In this document: piece after piece, positions 8,185 to 17,271 of the stretch
How positions within the stretch are numbered: position 1 is the first letter of the stretch
How the letters are laid out: each line of letters begins with the position of its first letter
Assembly: GCF_039839375.1 (NCBI RefSeq)
Contig: NZ_JBDOQU010000009.1
Coordinates: forward strand, 94,898-158,897
Reading direction: 5' to 3'
DNA from: JBDOQU01 sp039839375
GTDB taxonomy: Bacteria; Pseudomonadota; Alphaproteobacteria; DSM-16000; Inquilinaceae
Length of the DNA: 64,000 bases
Translations under genes and position numbers: made by a program
Notes under the pieces: model-generated
Database searches by the model: none
What the model saw: only the letters and a program-made list of their open reading frames with translations
What the model was told of the DNA's origin: nothing

Positions 8185-9780
8185 TTACTCGGCCAGGCTG
8201 ACGCCGACGAACTGATGACCGCCGAAGGGGTCGATCTTGTAGTTCTGGACGGTGTTCAGCATCGGCTGGGTGACGACCGAATGGGCGATCGTGATCCAGG
8301 GCGCCTGCTCCTTGAAGATGACCTGGGCTTCCTCGTAGAGCGCGGTGCGCTCCTCACGGTCGCTGGTCACCTTGGCCTGCAGCAGCAGCTCGTTGAACGG
8401 CTCATAGCACCAGCGGGCGCGGTTGGCCCCGTCCTCGGCCGCGGCGCAGCCCAGCAGCACGTAGAGGAAGTTGTCCGGATCGCCATTATCGCCGGTCCAG
8501 CCCAGGAGGACCGTCTCATGCTCGCCGGCCAGCGAGCGGGAGAGGTACTCGCCCCATTCGTAGGTGACGATCTCCGCGTCGACCCCGACAGCGGCCCAGT
8601 CGGCCTGGATCATCTCGGCCATGCGGGCGGCGTTCGGGTTGTAGGGACGCTGCACGGGCATCGCCCAGAGGTCGGTCGTGAAGCCGTCGGCATAACCGGC
8701 TTCCGCCAGCAGCGCGCGCGCCTGCTCAGGATCGTAGGGGTAGTCCTCGACCTCTTCGTTGTACGACCAGATGGTCGGCGGGATCGGGTTGATCGCGACC
8801 ACGCCGGCGCCCTGATAGACCGCGTCGATGATCGCTTCCTTGTTGACCGCCATGTTCAGCGCCTGGCGGACCAGGACGTTGTCGAACGGCTCCTTCTGGG
8901 TGTTGAACGCCAGATAGCCGACATTCAGCCCCTCCTGCTCCAGGACGGTCAGGTTGGGGTCGGCCTTCATGGCCTCGATATCGGCCGGGTTCGGATAGGC
9001 CATGACATGGCATTCGCCGGCCTGCAGCTTGGCGTAGCGGACCGAGGCGTCGGGCGTGATCGAGAAGACCAGGTTCTCGATCGGCTGGTCGCCGTCCCAG
9101 TAATCGTCGAAGGATTCATACCGGATGATCGCGTCCTTCTGGTAGTTCACCAGACGGAACGGCCCGGTGCCCACCGGCGTCGTGTCGATCAGGTTCGGCG
9201 TGCCGGCTTCCATCATCGCCTGGGCCTGCTCCAGCGACATGATGGAGGCGAAATCCATCGCCATGTTGGCGATGAAGGGCGCTTCCGGCCGGTTCAACAC
9301 GAACTTCACCGTATAGTCGTCGACCTTGACGATCTCCTTCAGCAGGTCAGGCATACCCATGGAGTTGAAGTACTCGTAGGTGCCGCCGGAGATCTCATGG
9401 AAGGGATTGTCCTCCTTCCACTGCCGGTTGAACGTGTAGAGGACGTCGTCCGCATTGAACTCACGCGTCGGCGTGAAGGTGTCGTTGCTGTGGAACTGGA
9501 CGCCCTGGCGCAGGTGGAAGGTGTATTCCAGCCCGTCGTCGGAAACTTCCCAGCTTTCCGCCAGACCCGGAACCACGTTCGTCGTCCCGCGCTCGAACTG
9601 GACGAGGCGGTTGTAGATCGTCTCCGACGTGGCGTCGAACGTCGTGCCCGACGTGTAGAGCGAGGGCGCGAAGCCTTCCGGGCTGCCTTCGGAACAGTAG
9701 ACCAGCGTCTGTGCGCCCGCGGCGCCGGCGAACGCGAATGCGGAGACGCCGACCGCAAGTGCGATCAACTTGTTGTTCAT
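8185..9780 (-). CDS. dppA: Peptide ABC transporter substrate-binding protein (DppA type)
   Basis: A 531-residue periplasmic binding protein of family SBP_bac_5. The ATG at 9780 gives a signal peptide (MNNKLIALAVGVSAFAFAGA, cleavage after AGAQ) and follows GGGGAAGGCAAG, a good ribosome site; the frame open further upstream lacks these. LVYCSEGSPEGFAPSLYTSG at the mature start is close to DppA, which begins with a Cys-containing segment of this kind. NADDVLYTFNRQW and TPVGTGPFRLVNYQKD are family motifs. First gene of the operon. Confidence 0.94.
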   Translation of the reverse strand: MNNKLIALAVGVSAFAFAGAAGAQTLVYCSEGSPEGFAPSLYTSGTTFDATSETIYNRLVQFERGTTNVVPGLAESWEVSDDGLEYTFHLRQGVQFHSNDTFTPTREFNADDVLYTFNRQWKEDNPFHEISGGTYEYFNSMGMPDLLKEIVKVDDYTVKFVLNRPEAPFIANMAMDFASIMSLEQAQAMMEAGTPNLIDTTPVGTGPFRLVNYQKDAIIRYESFDDYWDGDQPIENLVFSITPDASVRYAKLQAGECHVMAYPNPADIEAMKADPNLTVLEQEGLNVGYLAFNTQKEPFDNVLVRQALNMAVNKEAIIDAVYQGAGVVAINPIPPTIWSYNEEVEDYPYDPEQARALLAEAGYADGFTTDLWAMPVQRPYNPNAARMAEMIQADWAAVGVDAEIVTYEWGEYLSRSLAGEHETVLLGWTGDNGDPDNFLYVLLGCAAAEDGANRARWCYEPFNELLLQAKVTSDREERTALYEEAQVIFKEQAPWITIAHSVVTQPMLNTVQNYKIDPFGGHQFVGVSLAE

Positions 9781-10079
9781 GATACTTGCCTTCCCCGTAG
9801 TGCTCGGTCTTTCGCCGCCGATGCGTCGCACCGGCGGATGACCGGCGTTTAGGTGCGATTTCCAGTTGCCCGCCGAGTCGGCCTCCCGCCGTCCCGGCGC
9901 AACCGTTGCCGGGGAATGTGGCGCAGGAACCGCATCCTTGGCAAGCGTCGCGATGCCACCTTATTGCCGCAAAGCCATGGGGAAGCTTCTTGAAATGGGG
10001 CGAAACCAAGGTGGCCGGGCACGCGTTGGTTGTTCATGAAATGAGCGTCGGGAAAAATGCTCCGGGAAGGCAGGGGATC
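9781..10079. other. Intergenic region between divergent dppA and the AsmA gene
   Basis: About 300 bp holding the promoters of both divergent genes. I see ribosome sites on both sides but no convincing -35/-10 pair or clear operator. No small gene or RNA was recognised here. Confidence 0.5.
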
Positions 10080-12965
10080 ATGATTAAGAAGATTGCGATC
10101 GGCGTTGGTGTGGTCCTGCTGCTGCTGGTCGTGGCGGTGGCGGCTATTCCCTTCCTGGTCCCGACCGAAGCCGTCACCAGCCGCGTGACCGCCATGGTCC
10201 GGGACGCGACCGGCCGGGAGTTGCGGATCGAAGGGCCGGTGGAGATCGCGGTCTTCCCGGCGATCGCCGTCCGCATGTCCGATGTCGCGCTCGCCAATGT
10301 CGAAGGCTCGTCCGAACCCGACATGGTCTCGCTGGGAGAGTTGGACGTGCGGGTCGCCCTCCTGCCGCTGCTGGGCGGGGAGGTGGAGATCGACCGGTTC
10401 GTGCTCCGGCAACCCTCTATCGTCCTGGAGGTCGCGGAGGACGGCACGCCAAACTGGCAATTCGGCGGTCCGGAGGAGGGCGCGGCGCAGGAAGGTGCGG
10501 CGCAAGAGCAGGAAACCGCCCCCGCGGAGGATGCCGGGCAGGAGGGCGGCAGCCCTCTGGAAGCGCTCACGCTGGGCGACATCCAGATCGTCGACGGCAC
10601 GGTCACCTATATCGACCATCGCACGGGCGAAACGACGGTGCTGTCGGATGTGAGTGTGACGGCTGCGCTCGGCGACCTTTCCGGACCCGTCTCCGTCACT
10701 GGCGACGCGGTCTTCCGCGATGTGGCGATCGCGCTCGATCTTTCCGCCGACGACGCGGCGGCGCTGATCGACGGAAGCCTCACGCCGGTCAGCCTGTCGC
10801 TCGAATCCGAACCGCTCACCCTTTCCTTCGACGGCACGGCGAGCGGCGGCGCGGCGCCCGGCGGCTCCGGCGACCTGACGCTCGACGTGCCCTCTCTCGC
10901 CGACCTTGCCTCCTGGCTGCGGCAGCCCCTGCCGGCCGGCGCGCCCGCCGGCGCCCTCAACCTCGCGGGCGAGGTGGAGGCGACGCCCGCCCGGGTGGCG
11001 GTCGAGGGCCTTACGATCGAGGTCGAGGACATGTCGGCCGAAGGCGATCTCGCCGTCGGGCTGGCGGGCGAACGGCCGCTCGTCACCGGCGCGCTGACCG
11101 TGACCCAGCTCGACCTCGATCACTTCATGGGCGACGATGCGGCGGGCGAGGAAGGCGCGGAGGACGCGCCTGCCGGGGAGGAGCCGGCGGAGGAAGCCCC
11201 GCCGCCCGCAGCCTCCGGCGACGCGCCGGTCGATTTCTCGGCCCTGCTCATGGCCGATGGCGACGTGACGCTGGATCTCGCCGGCGTCTCGTTCGGCGAC
11301 ACCAGCATCGGGGCGACGACGGTCCAGGCGGTGCTGCAGGCCGGCAATCTCGACCTCACCACGTCCGACGCCGCCATGTTCGGCGGCACCGCCTCGATCA
11401 ACCTCTCCGCCAGCGCGACCAGCCAGTCGGTGGCGCTGGCCGCCAACCTGGCGCAGATCGATCTTGCCGCCCTGCCGCTGCCCGTCGAAGGCGTCGATGG
11501 TGTGTCGGGCCGCGTTACCGGCATCGTCCAGGGCCATTCCGAAGGCGGGACGGTCGCCGCGTTGCGGGAGAATGCCGACGGCGAGGCCGCGCTGACGATC
11601 ACGGACGCAGGCGCGACATACCAGCCGGAGGGGATGGCGGAGCCGCTGACGCTCACCGGCCTCCGCGCGCAGGTGAATGCCGACATGTCCCGCGTCGCGG
11701 TCAGCGACATGGCGATGACCGTCGCCGACATTCCCGTCTCTGGGACGCTGACGCTCGGGATGGCGGGCGCGCGTCCCTCCGTCTCCGGCGCGATCGACAC
11801 CGGCCATATCGATGTGGACCGGCTGATGGAGACGTTCGCCGCCGCGCCCGCCGAGGAAGGCGCCGGAAGCGGTGGCGGAGGCGGCGCGTCCTCGGGCGAT
11901 CAGGCGGCCGAGGAGGGATGGAGCACCGAAGCCATCGACCTTTCCGCCCTCCAGATGGTCGACGCCACCCTCACCCTCGGGGCGGAAGGGTTGACGATCC
12001 AGCAGGTGGAGACGGGGCCGACCACCATTTCCGTCAACCTTATCAACGGCGAGCTGGAGACGCGCCTTTCGGAAACGGCGGTCTTCGAAGGCACGGTCGG
12101 CGGCGTCGTCCGCGCCTCCTCCGCCGGCGAGACGCCGAGCTTTTCGGCGGAGTTGGAGATGCTGGACGTGCAGGCCGAACCGCTTCTGGTTCGCCTCGCC
12201 GACAGCGACCGGCTGTCGGGCAGGATGAGCGGCAATCTCGACGTCACGGCCTCCGGACGATCGCAGCGGGAGATCGTGGGCGCGCTCGACGGCACGGGCG
12301 CGATCCTGTTCAGCGACGGCGCGCTCAAGGGCGTCAACATCGCAGCCATGCTGCGCAATCTCGGCGGCGCGTTCGACCAGGCCAATGCCGGCCAGGCCCA
12401 GCAGACCGATTTCGCGGAGCTGGGGGGCACCTTCCAGATCGCCGACGGCCTCCTGACCACGAACGATTTGCGGATGCTGGCGCCGCTTTTCCGGATCGAA
12501 GGGACGGGGCAGGCGAACCTTGTCACCCGCACGGTCGATTTCCGACTGGAGCCCAAGCTGGTGGCGACGATCGAGGGGCAGGGCGGCGAATTCGAGGAAG
12601 GCGGGCTGATGGTGCCGATCATCGTCTCCGGACCGTTCAGCGATATCAGCTATCGCCCCGATCTCGCCGGTGCGGTGGAAAGCATCATCAGTGATCCTGA
12701 AGCGGTGGAGCAGCAGCTCGAATCCCTGTCGGAGCAGACCGAGCAGCTTCGCGAGGGGCTGGGCGACGATCCGGAGGCGACCATTCGAGGCGTTCTCCAG
12801 GGCCTGACCGGCGGCGAAACGGAACCGGCCCCGGCGCCCGCCCCGACGGATACCGCGCCGGCCGGTGAGGCGGCCCCCGCCGAAACAGCCCCCGCCGAAC
12901 CCGCGCCGGAACAACAGCCGGCCGATCCGGCGCAGCAGCTTCTGGAGGGGATATTCGGGAATTGA
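10080..12965 (+). CDS. AsmA family protein
   Basis: A 961-residue member of the AsmA/TamB-like family. The N-terminus has one membrane helix (IGVGVVLLLLVVAVAAIPFL, residues about 6-25) then the AsmA signature region with GRELRIEGPVEI and a following VDRFVLRQPSI-like strand. The C-terminal AsmA_2 domain includes SGRMSGNLDVTASGRS and ALKGVNIAAMLRNL. Two Ala/Glu/Gln-rich linkers and an Ala/Pro/Glu-rich tail are low-complexity spacers. Members form long beta structures bridging the envelope and are implicated in lipid transport; the role here is inferred. ATG at 10080 follows GGCAGGGGATC. Confidence 0.9.
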   Translation: MIKKIAIGVGVVLLLLVVAVAAIPFLVPTEAVTSRVTAMVRDATGRELRIEGPVEIAVFPAIAVRMSDVALANVEGSSEPDMVSLGELDVRVALLPLLGGEVEIDRFVLRQPSIVLEVAEDGTPNWQFGGPEEGAAQEGAAQEQETAPAEDAGQEGGSPLEALTLGDIQIVDGTVTYIDHRTGETTVLSDVSVTAALGDLSGPVSVTGDAVFRDVAIALDLSADDAAALIDGSLTPVSLSLESEPLTLSFDGTASGGAAPGGSGDLTLDVPSLADLASWLRQPLPAGAPAGALNLAGEVEATPARVAVEGLTIEVEDMSAEGDLAVGLAGERPLVTGALTVTQLDLDHFMGDDAAGEEGAEDAPAGEEPAEEAPPPAASGDAPVDFSALLMADGDVTLDLAGVSFGDTSIGATTVQAVLQAGNLDLTTSDAAMFGGTASINLSASATSQSVALAANLAQIDLAALPLPVEGVDGVSGRVTGIVQGHSEGGTVAALRENADGEAALTITDAGATYQPEGMAEPLTLTGLRAQVNADMSRVAVSDMAMTVADIPVSGTLTLGMAGARPSVSGAIDTGHIDVDRLMETFAAAPAEEGAGSGGGGGASSGDQAAEEGWSTEAIDLSALQMVDATLTLGAEGLTIQQVETGPTTISVNLINGELETRLSETAVFEGTVGGVVRASSAGETPSFSAELEMLDVQAEPLLVRLADSDRLSGRMSGNLDVTASGRSQREIVGALDGTGAILFSDGALKGVNIAAMLRNLGGAFDQANAGQAQQTDFAELGGTFQIADGLLTTNDLRMLAPLFRIEGTGQANLVTRTVDFRLEPKLVATIEGQGGEFEEGGLMVPIIVSGPFSDISYRPDLAGAVESIISDPEAVEQQLESLSEQTEQLREGLGDDPEATIRGVLQGLTGGETEPAPAPAPTDTAPAGEAAPAETAPAEPAPEQQPADPAQQLLEGIFGN

Positions 12966-13076
12966 CGGGCGGCGGGTGTGGATTTGCCGCCCCGCGATGG
13001 TGTATGACCCGGCCAGCCTGGGCCGGGCCGGCATCGCCGGTCGACGGGCCCGTCCCAAGATTCTCGGAGTGATTTC

Positions 13077-14147
13077 ATGACCAAGGTGATGGTGGTCGGC
13101 GGCGGCAAGATCGGCGCCGCGATCGTCGAGTTGTTGTCCGCGACCGGCGACTACAAGGTGACGCTGGCCGACCAGGATGCCGAGGCGCTGAAGCGCATCC
13201 CGCCCGATCAGGCGGAAACCCGGCGGATCGAGGCGTCGGACGTGGCGGGCCTGCGCGACGCCATCCAGGGCCACGACATGGTCCTTTCCGCCGCCCCCTA
13301 CACGCTGACGCCGGTGATCGCCGAAGCCGCGCGGGATGCCGGGGCTCACTATTTCGACCTGACGGAGGACGTGGAATCGACCCGCCGGGTGAAGGAACTG
13401 GCGCAGGGCGCGAAGACCGCCTTCGTGCCCCAATGCGGCCTGGCGCCCGGCTTCATCTCCGTCGTCGCCTACGATCTCGCCAAGCGGTTCGACCGGCTGG
13501 ACACCGTCCATATGCGCGTCGGCGCGCTGCCGCTCTACCCGTCGAATGCGCTGAAATACAACCTCACCTGGTCGACGGACGGGCTCATCAACGAATACTG
13601 CAATCCTTGCGAGGCCATCCACGAGGGCGAACTGCGGGAGGTTCTGCCGCTCGAAGGGCATGAGCACATCTCGCTGGACGGCATCGATTACGAGGCGTTC
13701 AACACCTCGGGCGGCCTCGGCACCCTCTGCGAGACACTGGACGGCAAGGCGCGGGAACTGGACTACAAGACCGTCCGCTATCCCGGCCATCGCGACATCG
13801 TCAAGCTGCTGGTCAACGACCTGCGCCTGTCGACCCGCCGGCACATCCTGAAGGACGTGCTGGAAACCGCGATCCCGATGACGCTCCAGGACGTGGTCCT
13901 GATCTTCGTCACCGTCAGCGGCTGGAAAGAAGGCCGGCTGATGCAGGAGACCTACGCCAAGAAGGTCTACAACAAGACCATCGGCGGCAAGGTCTGGAGC
14001 GCCATCCAGGTCACGACGGCCTCTGGCATCTGCGCGATGGTCGATCTGATGCGCGAAGGCAAGCTGCCCCAGACCGGCTTCGTCCGGCAGGAAGAGGCCA
14101 ACCTCGACGACCTCCTCGCCAACCGCTTCGGCAAGAACTACGCCTGA
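13077..14147 (+). CDS. Saccharopine dehydrogenase family protein
   Basis: A 356-residue NAD(P)-dependent enzyme. The Rossmann motif VVGGGKIGAAIVELL is at residues 6-20, followed by SAAPYTLTPVIAEAARDAGA and the YFDLTED loop typical of saccharopine dehydrogenase/reductase. The C-terminal domain carries GLAPGFISVVAYDLA. Length fits the short lysine-dehydrogenase-like branch rather than the bifunctional enzyme. Whether it acts on saccharopine, lysine or a polyamine precursor cannot be told. A strong hairpin follows its stop. Confidence 0.87.
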   Translation: MTKVMVVGGGKIGAAIVELLSATGDYKVTLADQDAEALKRIPPDQAETRRIEASDVAGLRDAIQGHDMVLSAAPYTLTPVIAEAARDAGAHYFDLTEDVESTRRVKELAQGAKTAFVPQCGLAPGFISVVAYDLAKRFDRLDTVHMRVGALPLYPSNALKYNLTWSTDGLINEYCNPCEAIHEGELREVLPLEGHEHISLDGIDYEAFNTSGGLGTLCETLDGKARELDYKTVRYPGHRDIVKLLVNDLRLSTRRHILKDVLETAIPMTLQDVVLIFVTVSGWKEGRLMQETYAKKVYNKTIGGKVWSAIQVTTASGICAMVDLMREGKLPQTGFVRQEEANLDDLLANRFGKNYA

Positions 14148-14157
14148 GTCGGCCGTC

Positions 14158-14193
14158 CGGCCAACTCGCCCTCTTTCAGGGGGCGAGTTGGCC
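14158..14193 (+). terminator. Strong hairpin after the saccharopine dehydrogenase-like gene
   Basis: GGCCAACTCGCCC and GGGCGAGTTGGCC pair perfectly around a short TCTTTCAG-type loop. It lies 11 bp past the stop at the convergent boundary with the next minus-strand gene. There is no T run after it, so it may act as an RNA stabiliser or weak bidirectional terminator. Confidence 0.75.
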
Positions 14194-14231
14194 GCCGATC
14201 ATTGTTCGCCAGACCACATGCCGCTCATCCT

Positions 14232-15035
14232 TCAACCGGCGGCGCGGAACGTTTCGATCGCCTTGCGGATATCGCGTTCGAGATTTATGGCGCAGTCTTT
14301 CGTCAGCCCGCCGGCGATCACGGAGGCGTGGCTTTCCCCCTCGCCCCGCAACATCAGTGTGAAACTTCGGGCTGCCTGCCGCCGCCCCAGGCCGCGCCCG
14401 ACCATGGAGGACGTGGAAACGCCGTTCGGTCCGGGCATAAGCGGGTCTTCGCTGATTTTGACGCCATGATAATCGACATGCAGGTCGGCGATCCGTTCGA
14501 GCGGCACTCCGACATCGCCGCTATGAATCCCGTGCGGGGAAACGGAGATCGCGACCGGCTTCCGGTGCCGCGCCCCGGGCACGACAAAACTTCCCGCGAC
14601 CACCAGATAGAGCGCTATCGCCGCATAAAGAAGCCACGCCGAATAAGCGCCCCAGAGCGCCAGAAAAACGCCGAGCGGCAACGGCACGAGCACGGCCAGC
14701 CATGACGCGCGCGCCGGTTGCACGTCATAGACATAACCGCCCCGCGCGGGGTCTTCACGACGTTTGAAATCGGCCGTCGTCTTGTTGAAGCAGGTGCGCG
14801 CCAGGTTGGAACCGCCGAAGTGCCGGGCGATCGCAATGAAGATGGCCACTGGAATGGCCACTCGAATGACCGGAGCGAGCCAGCCGATCAGAAAATCGCC
14901 AGTGAAGAACAGCAGGACCGGCAAGACATTCAGCGCCACGAATGCAATTGCCACCCAGATCAGGACACGTTGCCATGTGGGGCGCGCGCCTTTTGGCGTC
15001 GGCGTTCCGGGGGACTGACTTTCGGCCGCGGTCAT
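14232..15035 (-). CDS. Membrane protein of unknown function
   Basis: A 267-residue protein I do not recognise. After a Pro/Thr-rich N-terminus there are two membrane helices (VLIWVAIAFVALNVLPVLLFF and VIRVAIPVAIFIAIARHFG), a soluble loop, two more helices (WLAVLVPLPLGVFLALWG and AWLLYAAIALYLVVAGSFVV), and a C-terminal soluble region of about 110 residues with VAISVSPHGIHSGDVGVPLE, reminiscent of PH-like domains that follow membrane segments in some inner-membrane proteins. ATG at 15035 is preferred; the frame runs further upstream. It is convergent with the preceding dehydrogenase. Confidence 0.75.
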   Translation of the reverse strand: MTAAESQSPGTPTPKGARPTWQRVLIWVAIAFVALNVLPVLLFFTGDFLIGWLAPVIRVAIPVAIFIAIARHFGGSNLARTCFNKTTADFKRREDPARGGYVYDVQPARASWLAVLVPLPLGVFLALWGAYSAWLLYAAIALYLVVAGSFVVPGARHRKPVAISVSPHGIHSGDVGVPLERIADLHVDYHGVKISEDPLMPGPNGVSTSSMVGRGLGRRQAARSFTLMLRGEGESHASVIAGGLTKDCAINLERDIRKAIETFRAAG

Positions 15036-15195
15036 GGGGAGCCCCCGGCGTGTTTGAAGCCGCGCCGTGCGGCCGGGAAATGGCAGCATCCTTGCCCCAT
15101 GGTCCTTCCCCATTCCGGCGTCAACGAGCGGTAGTCGATCGGACTATTCCGCTCGTTCGTTGATACGCATGAAGAATGTCGATTTCGTCCCCTGT

Positions 15196-16431
15196 TCAGG
15201 GGAGAAATTCCGGCGACGTATCAAGTGCCGCAACGCTGCGGGCGATCAGCGCCACGACTTCCGCCTGCCGGTGCGTGCCGGTTTTGGAAAGAATGCCCTT
15301 GAGATGGGATCGGACGGTGGCGGCGCCGATGCCGCGCCGGCTTGCGATATTGTCAAGAGACATGCCGCAGGCAAGATCGGCCGCCACCAGCGCTTCCATG
15401 CGCGTGAAACCGAACAGCCGACGCAGGCCGGTTACGGTGACTGTGGCGGCCTCCGGGTCGCGCACAATCACAAGCGCCGAAGGCCGGACCGGCGCGGCAT
15501 CGCCCGACATCGGCAAAGGCGCCATGATCATCGTCAGGGGCAGGCGACCCGCACGGGGAATCATCATGGCCGTCCCGGGCGCCGCGGGCCGTCCTCCAGC
15601 GGAGTCAATGCAGGACAGTATCTGCCGCTTCATGCGCTGATCCAGCAGATCGTCCCGCAATCCCAGCCGACCCTGCTTGCTGCCGAGGCCGCCATCTTCC
15701 CGCAGGAGGGCGTCCGCGCGTTGGTTCAGCGTGACGATCCGACAGCGTGCATCCACGGCAAAGACGGCGGCGTCGATCCGCGCCAGTGCTGCTTCGGCCA
15801 CTGCCTGGCGCGCGGCCGAATTCGAGAGTTGCTGGCCGATCCAGAGGGCGCGTTGAAGGTGGGGCAACAGAACCGACACCTTGTGTCGGTCTCCGTTTTC
15901 GTACGGCTCCGCATTTCTGGGCCGATGGATTCCCAGAACGCCAAGCGCGCCATCTCCGGCGGGAAAGACCGCTCCGGCCATGTGGTAGATGTCAAGGGAG
16001 TGTAGCCACTCCTGATAGAAGCCGCTTTTGCGTTGCTCGGCGGGAGACACAAGATCCTGATCGGTGACAACCTGTGAAACGCCGAAACGTGCAGAACGGC
16101 GCACCCATAAGTCCCGTTGGTGCCAGTCTGCCGCCCAGGATTGTTTGTCGTCCGGGATCAGGAGGTTATCGGTATTGTCCAGAAGCCGGATGTCGTCGTC
16201 CGCGCCGTGGAGTTTCAGAACGGCGCTGCTGGAATCGAGCGCAGCCGCAATTTCGGGGGCTATGCCCACCCACAGGGCTTCATCGGTCGCCGCCTCGTAA
16301 AAGCGACCGATCAGGCCGGAAAGCCGGACGTCGATGGCAGTGTGTGACGACAATTCTTCCCGCCGAAACCAAGCCGCCCCAATTATGTAAAATTGAATGT
16401 ATTGCCTGAGGCTACGCTTTCCAATCCTCAA
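15196..16431 (-). CDS. LuxR-type helix-turn-helix transcriptional regulator
   Basis: A protein of up to 411 residues with a C-terminal LuxR/GerE DNA-binding domain: LTxxE-like FGFTRMEALVAADLACG, then SLDNIASRRGIGAATVRSHL and KGILSKTGTHRQAEVVALI. The middle (about 200-330) resembles a PAS-like sensor found in similar solo LuxR regulators. The first residues to the ATG at 16431 look unlike the family, so translation may start nearer SSHTAIDVRLSGLIGRFYEA. No autoinducer synthase is nearby. Ligand and targets unknown; the neighbouring hut genes are possible but unproven targets. Confidence 0.84.
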   Translation of the reverse strand: MRIGKRSLRQYIQFYIIGAAWFRREELSSHTAIDVRLSGLIGRFYEAATDEALWVGIAPEIAAALDSSSAVLKLHGADDDIRLLDNTDNLLIPDDKQSWAADWHQRDLWVRRSARFGVSQVVTDQDLVSPAEQRKSGFYQEWLHSLDIYHMAGAVFPAGDGALGVLGIHRPRNAEPYENGDRHKVSVLLPHLQRALWIGQQLSNSAARQAVAEAALARIDAAVFAVDARCRIVTLNQRADALLREDGGLGSKQGRLGLRDDLLDQRMKRQILSCIDSAGGRPAAPGTAMMIPRAGRLPLTMIMAPLPMSGDAAPVRPSALVIVRDPEAATVTVTGLRRLFGFTRMEALVAADLACGMSLDNIASRRGIGAATVRSHLKGILSKTGTHRQAEVVALIARSVAALDTSPEFLP

Positions 16432-16476
16432 TCTGAAGGATGTTCGGGTGAGGGGCCGGCATCTCCGCCGCTTCTG

Positions 16477-17271
16477 TCACCGGCTTCCCCATTCCAGCAT
16501 CTTCTCCGCGAACCGCTTCAGCACCGGACGTACCTTCGCGGCCTTTGCCTCGTCGAACGCATAGGGCGGATCTTCGTTCATGTAGGCGATCTGGGACAGT
16601 TCCATCTGCACAGCATCGATGCCGTTGGCCGGGTCACCGTAATGTCGCGTGATGTAGCCGCCTTTGAAGCGGCCGTTGACCGCCGTCTCGAACCCGCCGG
16701 AATCCTGGCAGACGAGCGCGAGGCGGATGGTCAGCGCCGGCTGGGCTGACGATCCGCCGGCTGTGCCGATGTTGAAGTCCGGCAGCCGGCCCTCGAACAG
16801 GCGGGGTACCTCGCTCCGGATGGTGTGGGCGTCCAGCAGCAGGACATGGCCATGTTCCGCCCGCAGACGGTCCAGCCTTTCGGCCAGGAAATCATGGTAG
16901 GGCCGCCACCAGGCGTCGCGCCGGTCGGCGATCTCCTCCGACGTCGGTTCCTGTCCTTCGAGGTAGAGCGGCGTCCCGTCGAACTGCGTCGTCGGGACCA
17001 GCCCCGTCCCGGCCTGTCCGGGATAGAGGCTGGCATCGTCCGGCGGACGGTTGAGATCGACGACATAGCGGGACTGGCGGGCGATCAGCCGGTGCGCGCC
17101 CAGCGCTTCGGCGAAATCATAGAGCCGCGCGACGTGCCAGTCCGTGTCCGGCAGCGTCCGCGCCTCGTCCGTCATCCGCTCCGCGATCTCCGCCGGCAGT
17201 TCCGTCCCGTCATGGGGGAAGGAGATCAGGAGCGGCGTCGACCCCTCATGGTAGGTGAAGATATTGCTCAC
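16477..17271 (-). CDS. hutG: N-formylglutamate deformylase
   Basis: A 264-residue N-formylglutamate amidohydrolase that releases formate and glutamate in the last step of one histidine-degradation route. LLISFPHDGTELP near the start and DTDWHVARLYDFA carry the metal-binding His/Asp residues; SRYVVDLNRPPDDASLYPGQ and DAHTIRSEVPRLFEG are strongly conserved. It overlaps the end of hutH by four bases (ATGA), last gene of the hut set. HutG of this type works downstream of formiminoglutamate deiminase (HutF), which is not in the window. Confidence 0.93.
   Translation of the reverse strand: MSNIFTYHEGSTPLLISFPHDGTELPAEIAERMTDEARTLPDTDWHVARLYDFAEALGAHRLIARQSRYVVDLNRPPDDASLYPGQAGTGLVPTTQFDGTPLYLEGQEPTSEEIADRRDAWWRPYHDFLAERLDRLRAEHGHVLLLDAHTIRSEVPRLFEGRLPDFNIGTAGGSSAQPALTIRLALVCQDSGGFETAVNGRFKGGYITRHYGDPANGIDAVQMELSQIAYMNEDPPYAFDEAKAAKVRPVLKRFAEKMLEWGSR

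Noticed and set aside
6484..9852. A 1122-codon open frame on the plus strand opposite the peptide importer.
   Set aside because: Antisense shadow of dppC, dppB and dppA; low-complexity Asp/Arg/Gln sequence.
9849..13844. A 1331-codon open frame on the minus strand over the AsmA and dehydrogenase genes.
   Set aside because: Composition is Arg/Gly/His/Asp-rich, with no domain; it is antisense to two well supported genes and arises from high GC.
14158..14193. Riboswitch after the saccharopine dehydrogenase gene.
   Set aside because: It is a simple perfect hairpin at a gene end, with no further conserved fold.
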